Source of the DNA: Verrucomicrobiaceae bacterium
Lineage (GTDB): Bacteria; Pseudomonadota; Gammaproteobacteria; Pseudomonadales; CAMLJR01
Length of the DNA: 64,000 bases
Direction: 5' to 3'
Assembly (NCBI GenBank): GCA_028293825.1
Contig: JAQGNY010000010.1
Location: 173,151 to 237,150 of the forward strand
Positions 60,021-64,000 of this stretch are shown here, in pieces; positions within the stretch are counted from its first letter, which is position 1; each line of letters starts with the position of its first letter. A model generated the notes under the pieces. That model was given only the letters and a program-made list of their open reading frames with translations. It ran no database searches and was not told the origin of the DNA. The position numbers and the translations under genes are program-made.

Positions 60021-61886
60021 ATGAACAAATATCCCTTGTGGAAATATCTGCTGATTTCATTTCTGCTGATTGTCGGTTTTTTCTATGCGGCGCCAAATCT
60101 GTTCGCACCTGATCCCGCTATTCAAATTTCCGGTGAAAGCAGCGCCACGGTGGTTGAGCAATCCGCGCTCGATCTGGCGACGAAGGCACTAAAAGAGGCG
60201 GGCATCGACTATTTCGGTGTGGCCATTACCGAAAACGGTAAGAGCGGTTTAATTCGTCTGCGCGATCGCGAGCAACAATTGATTGGACAGGCCGCCGTGC
60301 AGCGCTCGATCGGCGACGGTTTTGTGGTCGCACTTAATTTGGCGTCGACGACACCGCGCTGGATGGCAGCGCTGGCCGCGCAGCCTATGAAACTCGGTCT
60401 CGATTTATCCGGCGGTGTGCACTTTCTGTTGGAAGTCGATACACCGGCAGCGGTGAACAAACGTCTTGAATTGGCGACGGTCGGTATCAAACGCAAATTG
60501 CGCGAAGATCATATTCGCGGTTTTATCGAGCAGCAGAAAAGCGATCGCATCGTCGGTAAATTTAAAGATAAAGAGTTAGCCGACCAAGCAATCAGCGCAA
60601 CGCGCAGCGAATATCCCGAGTTGTTGCAAACCACCGAAACCAACGAAGAGGGCGTGCTGGTCAGTTGGACCATGTCGCCGGCAAAAATTAAAGACATCGA
60701 AGATTATGCAGTCGGACAAAACTTAACGACGTTGCGCAATCGCGTTAACGAATTGGGTGTGGCCGAACCATTGGTGCAACGCCAGGGTCGCAATCGCATC
60801 GTGGTCGAATTACCCGGTATTCAAGACACTGCCGAAGCGAAACGTATTCTCGGTAAGACCGCGAATCTGGAATTTCGTCTCGAAGCCAAAGGCGATGCCG
60901 ATACAACTTCGCGCGAGCAATTTGAGTTTCGCGATGCGCGCTTCGGCCAAAAATCAGCATGGCTTGAGCGCGAAGTGGTTATCACCGGCGAGCGCGTGAC
61001 CGATGCGAAATCTGGTTTCGACTCGCAGAGCAGCCAGTCCGAAGTGAGCATCGTGCTCGACAACGAAGGCGGTAATTTGATGGCGCAGGCAACGCGCCAC
61101 AATATCAATCGCAAGTTGGGCGTGTTGTTTATCGAACGCAAATTTCGCACGCATTATGAGAAGGGCGAAGACGGTAAAGATGTGCCGGTGAAAGTACCGT
61201 ATGACGAGAAGAAAATTATCAGTCTCGCCACTATTCGCGATGCACTGGGCAATCGCTTCCGCATCACAGGTTTAGATAATCCAGCCGAAGCATCGGAGCT
61301 CGCATTGTTGTTGCGCGCCGGTGCATTGGCTGCGCCGATGGATTTTGTTGAAGAGCGCACCGTGGGTCCATCGCTCGGCGCTGCGAATATTCATCAAGGT
61401 GTGACTGCGGTGTGGGTGGGCTTCATCCTCGTCACATTATTCATGCTGTATTACTACCGCGTGTTTGGTCTCGCCGCTGTCGTAGCATTGGCGATCAACA
61501 TTATTTTGCTGATCGCGTGCATGTCGTTGTTATCGGCGACGCTGACGATGCCGGGTATTGCGGGTATCGCGTTAACCGTCGGTATGTCGGTCGATGCGAA
61601 CGTGTTGGTATTCGCGCGAATACGCGAAGAACTTAAAAATGGCATGTCGCCGCAGGCGGCCATCAACGCCGGTTTCGAGCGCGCTTTTGTCACCATCACC
61701 GACTCGAATTTAACGGCCTTATTAGTCGCGCTGATTTTGTACGCGGTTGGTACCGGTCCGGTGCGCGGCTTTGCCGTGACGTTGGCGCTCGGCATTATCA
61801 CGTCGATGTTCACCGCGATTACGGTAACGCGCGCCATTATCAATCTGTCAGTCGGCGGTCGCCGCGTGACCAAACTGTGGATCTGA
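60021..61886 (+). CDS. secD: Protein translocase subunit SecD
   Basis: A 621-residue RND-type translocase component that uses proton flow to pull proteins across the membrane. The N-terminal helix (YLLISFLLIVGFFYAAPNLF), the large periplasmic P1 domain and the C-terminal five-helix bundle with TLTMPGIAGIALTVGMSVDANVLVFARIREEL are characteristic. The start at ATG 60021 has TGGAAG upstream. secF follows 37 bp later. yajC is not adjacent, unlike in many genomes. Confidence 0.95.
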   Translation: MNKYPLWKYLLISFLLIVGFFYAAPNLFAPDPAIQISGESSATVVEQSALDLATKALKEAGIDYFGVAITENGKSGLIRLRDREQQLIGQAAVQRSIGDGFVVALNLASTTPRWMAALAAQPMKLGLDLSGGVHFLLEVDTPAAVNKRLELATVGIKRKLREDHIRGFIEQQKSDRIVGKFKDKELADQAISATRSEYPELLQTTETNEEGVLVSWTMSPAKIKDIEDYAVGQNLTTLRNRVNELGVAEPLVQRQGRNRIVVELPGIQDTAEAKRILGKTANLEFRLEAKGDADTTSREQFEFRDARFGQKSAWLEREVVITGERVTDAKSGFDSQSSQSEVSIVLDNEGGNLMAQATRHNINRKLGVLFIERKFRTHYEKGEDGKDVPVKVPYDEKKIISLATIRDALGNRFRITGLDNPAEASELALLLRAGALAAPMDFVEERTVGPSLGAANIHQGVTAVWVGFILVTLFMLYYYRVFGLAAVVALAINIILLIACMSLLSATLTMPGIAGIALTVGMSVDANVLVFARIREELKNGMSPQAAINAGFERAFVTITDSNLTALLVALILYAVGTGPVRGFAVTLALGIITSMFTAITVTRAIINLSVGGRRVTKLWI

Positions 61887-61923
61887 GTCGGTTTCGCGCC
61901 GGCCACCAGCATCGAGAATAAAC

Positions 61924-62847
61924 ATGACAGAAAATCGAATTATTCATTTCATGGCATTTCGGCGTTATGCCTTTGCTTTTTCCCTGCTGCTAATGGTTAT
62001 CAGCGTTGCTGCGCTGGCGATACGCGGCATCAATTTCGGCTTGGATTTCACCGGCGGCACCTTGGTGGAATTAACTTACAGTGAAGCCGCGCCGCTGGAG
62101 CCGATTCGACAAACCTTGCATAAAGCCGGTTTCGAGCGCGCGACCGTGGTGAATTTGGGCGCCGCAACCGATGTGGCAATTCGCTTAGCGGCCGGCACCG
62201 ATAAAAATATCGGTCAGGAATTAGTGCAGGTCCTGCAAAAGGAGTTCAGCGGTTCGATCAAATTGCGCCGTGTTGAATTTGTCGGTCCGCAAGTCGGTGA
62301 CGATTTGCGCGAACAGGGCGGCCTCGCCGTATTGTTATCGCTGCTCGCGGTCGGCGCGTATATCGCAGTGCGGTTCCAATATAAATTTTCGGTAGGGGCG
62401 GTGGTCGGCTTGTTTCACGACGTATTTGTCGTAATGGGCTGCTTCGCATTGTTTCAGTGGGAGTTCGACCTCACGGTGCTCGCTGCGGTACTCGCGGTAA
62501 TCGGCTCGTCGGTCAACGATACGATTGTTGTGTTCGATCGTATCCGCGAAGTTTTTCGGAAGCAGCGTCGTAGCGATACCGAGGAAATTATCAATATTTC
62601 GCTGACCCAAACGCTCGACCGTACCATTGGCACTAAGGTAACGGTATTGCTGACGTTGATGTCGTTGTTGATATTCGGCGGTGAAATGATTCGCGGGTTT
62701 TCGATCGCATTGGCGATCGGTACATTCTTCGGCGTGTATTCGTCGACGTATGTGGCAGCATCGATTCTGATGACAACGAAAGTGACACGCGAAGATTTGG
62801 TGAGTGCACCGGTGCAGAAAGAAGGCGCCGTCGACGGGCGCCCTTAA
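61924..62847 (+). CDS. secF: Protein translocase subunit SecF
   Basis: A 307-residue partner of SecD. GLDFTGGTLVELTYS near residue 40 and the membrane core with VIGSSVNDTIVVFDRIREVFRKQRR identify it. A short tail follows (VTREDLVSAPVQKEGAVDGRP). It completes the SecDF pair, which promotes late steps of secretion and proton-driven release. Confidence 0.95.
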   Translation: MTENRIIHFMAFRRYAFAFSLLLMVISVAALAIRGINFGLDFTGGTLVELTYSEAAPLEPIRQTLHKAGFERATVVNLGAATDVAIRLAAGTDKNIGQELVQVLQKEFSGSIKLRRVEFVGPQVGDDLREQGGLAVLLSLLAVGAYIAVRFQYKFSVGAVVGLFHDVFVVMGCFALFQWEFDLTVLAAVLAVIGSSVNDTIVVFDRIREVFRKQRRSDTEEIINISLTQTLDRTIGTKVTVLLTLMSLLIFGGEMIRGFSIALAIGTFFGVYSSTYVAASILMTTKVTREDLVSAPVQKEGAVDGRP

Positions 62848-62874
62848 GTCAAAGTGTTAGATTAATCTGCGATA

Positions 62875-62905
62875 AATTAAGTCGGTTGCAACGACCGGCT
62901 TAATT
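62875..62905. terminator. Bidirectional terminator between secF and suhB
   Basis: AATTAAGTCGGT pairs with ACCGGCTTAATT (one G-T wobble) around a seven-base loop, between convergent genes. It overlaps the suhB stop codon. Confidence 0.65.
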
Positions 62906-63703
62906 CAAATGCCCTAGGTGCGGCTGCACAATTTGCAGCAGACCTTTAAAGCATTTCGGATTGCCGCACACGACATGTCCATTTTCTAAATAATTATTGC
63001 CGCCATTGAAATCGCTGACTAAGCCACCAGCTTCGCGAATCAATAACACGCCAGCGGCGATATCCCACGGCGCTAAAGCCATTTCCCAGAACGCATCCAA
63101 ACGACCTGCCGCAACATAGGCGAGATCGAGTGCCGCTGCGCCAGCACGACGCAATCCAGCTGTTTTTTCCGCCACTTCTTGCAGGCTGCGCATGTATTCT
63201 GGAATCTGCGCCTGGGTGCGCGATTTAAACGGAATGCCAGTGCCAATCAACGCGCCATCGAGGCTTTTACGTTCGCTGACGCGAATGCGGCGACCGTTAA
63301 GTTGTGCGCCGCGACCACGGCTGGCGGTGAACTCTTCGCGACGAACTGGATCGAGCACGACGGCGTGTTCGAGTTGGCCGCGGTATTCGCAGGCGATCGA
63401 CACCGCGAAATGCGGAATGCCGTGAATAAAGTTTGTGGTGCCATCGAGCGGATCGATGATCCAGCGATACTCGGCATCGCTGGCGCCACTGGCACCGCTT
63501 TCTTCGCCGAGAAAGGCGTGATCGGGATAGGTCTTCTTCAGCAGTCCGATAATTTCGCGCTCGGAGGCGCGGTCAACTTCCGTGACGAAATCGTTGGCGG
63601 ATTTTTCATCGACGCGAATGGTGTCGAACTGATCCATCGAGCGAGCAATCGTTTCGCCGGATTTGCGGGCGGCCTTGAGAGCGATGGTGAGCATCGGTTG
63701 CAT
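62900..63703 (-). CDS. suhB: Inositol-1-monophosphatase SuhB
   Basis: A 267-residue phosphatase, the same length as the E. coli protein. Metal-binding motifs FLGEESGA, WIIDPLDGTTNFIHGIPHFA and APWDIAAGVLLIREAGG are intact. SuhB also joins rRNA antitermination complexes in enterics. The start at ATG 63703 (MQPMLTIALKAARKSG) is preferred; a longer frame to 63805 is not. It is divergent from trmJ, the conserved gamma-proteobacterial order. Confidence 0.95.
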   Translation of the reverse strand: MQPMLTIALKAARKSGETIARSMDQFDTIRVDEKSANDFVTEVDRASEREIIGLLKKTYPDHAFLGEESGASGASDAEYRWIIDPLDGTTNFIHGIPHFAVSIACEYRGQLEHAVVLDPVRREEFTASRGRGAQLNGRRIRVSERKSLDGALIGTGIPFKSRTQAQIPEYMRSLQEVAEKTAGLRRAGAAALDLAYVAAGRLDAFWEMALAPWDIAAGVLLIREAGGLVSDFNGGNNYLENGHVVCGNPKCFKGLLQIVQPHLGHLN

Positions 63704-63870
63704 GAAGCGATTACCTGAACTGATTGATTTTGAAAGGGGCGCGAGTATATCACGCGGTCCTGTTCCGAGTGGCGTAACGAAGCCTAAGACTGCGCGTAAT
63801 TGCAACGCGAGCTGGTAAACTGGGCGGCATTTTTAATGGCATCGGACTTAACTTGAAAACTCTTGCTGGC

Positions 63871-64000
63871 GTGAATCCGCTCGACAATCTTCGCATCGTA
63901 CTCGTCAATACCACCCATCCTGGCAATATAGGCGCGGCAGCGCGGGCGATGAAAAATATGGGCCTGAGCGAGCTCTATTTGGTCGCACCGTTGAAATTTC
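63871..64000 (+). CDS. trmJ: tRNA (cytidine/uridine-2-prime-O-)-methyltransferase TrmJ, N-terminal part
   Basis: The frame runs off the window end. Visible residues [42 protein letters not shown] match the SPOUT methyltransferase TrmJ, which methylates position 32 of tRNA. Start is uncertain: GTG at 63871 or TTG at 63853. It is divergent from suhB. Confidence 0.85.
   Translation, partial: MNPLDNLRIVLVNTTHPGNIGAAARAMKNMGLSELYLVAPLKF

Overview
The window is ordinary bacterial chromosome, roughly mid-50s % GC by eye, with dense coding on both strands. I saw no transposase, phage gene, CRISPR array, tRNA or rRNA. The backbone (xseA divergent from guaB-guaA, then tadA, mltF divergent from purL, then secD-secF, suhB divergent from trmJ), together with an MdtBC-type RND system, rsmJ, an LpxL-family acyltransferase and a two-subunit pyruvate carboxylase beside a LysR regulator, points to a Gammaproteobacterium outside the enterics. 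I cannot name the genus.

Layout. 1-5934: RND efflux operon (mdtB end, mdtC, outer-membrane factor, LysE exporter). 5989-9327: small metabolic and membrane genes, an OmpA-like barrel and an unknown five-repeat protein. 9686-12235: a three-gene two-component operon (response regulator, histidine kinase, and a second regulator whose phospho-acceptor Asp is Glu). 12559-19515: TonB-dependent receptor, guanine deaminase, GNAT, purK-purE, a DUF2238 membrane protein. 19598-25005: an apparent biuret/ureide uptake and hydrolysis cluster (FCD-type GntR regulator, outer-membrane protein, two isochorismatase-fold amidohydrolases, NCS2-like permease, cupin). 25119-29453: pyruvate carboxylase pycB/pycA and a divergent LysR. 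29524-31157: EEP-fold hydrolase and an LpxL-family acyltransferase.

31303-35277 is the most system-like stretch: a PilZ protein, a class III nucleotide-cyclase-like protein, an overlapping HD protein with a phosphodiesterase-like signature, and a cyclic-nucleotide-binding/HDOD protein, all on one strand. It reads as a make, break and sense second-messenger module, with cyclase substrate residues that look non-canonical. 35329-41625: rsmJ, rhlE, a deoxyinosine-type DNA glycosylase, a small lipoprotein, DUF4105 and DUF3015 proteins, SirB2. 41626-46438: xseA, guaB, guaA, with a 15-bp tandem repeat between guaB and guaA.

46469-50324 appears to be a DNA-maintenance island: ThpR, a radical-SAM protein, its DUF4130/TIGR03915 partner and a DUF72 protein. 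A LexA-type box lies over the -10 element of the radical-SAM gene, whose mRNA looks leaderless. All four proteins carry a QG(S/D/G)LF pentapeptide resembling the sliding-clamp-binding motif. 50671-51443 is a frameshifted intradiol-dioxygenase-like gene. 51581-64000: tadA, a Kef/YbaL antiporter, mltF, purL, secD, secF, suhB and the start of trmJ.

Purine metabolism recurs (purK, purE, purL, guaB, guaA, guanine deaminase, hypoxanthine-type glycosylase, ureide hydrolases), but the genes are dispersed and do not form one operon. All assignments rest on reading translated sequences and recalled family motifs; no database search was run.
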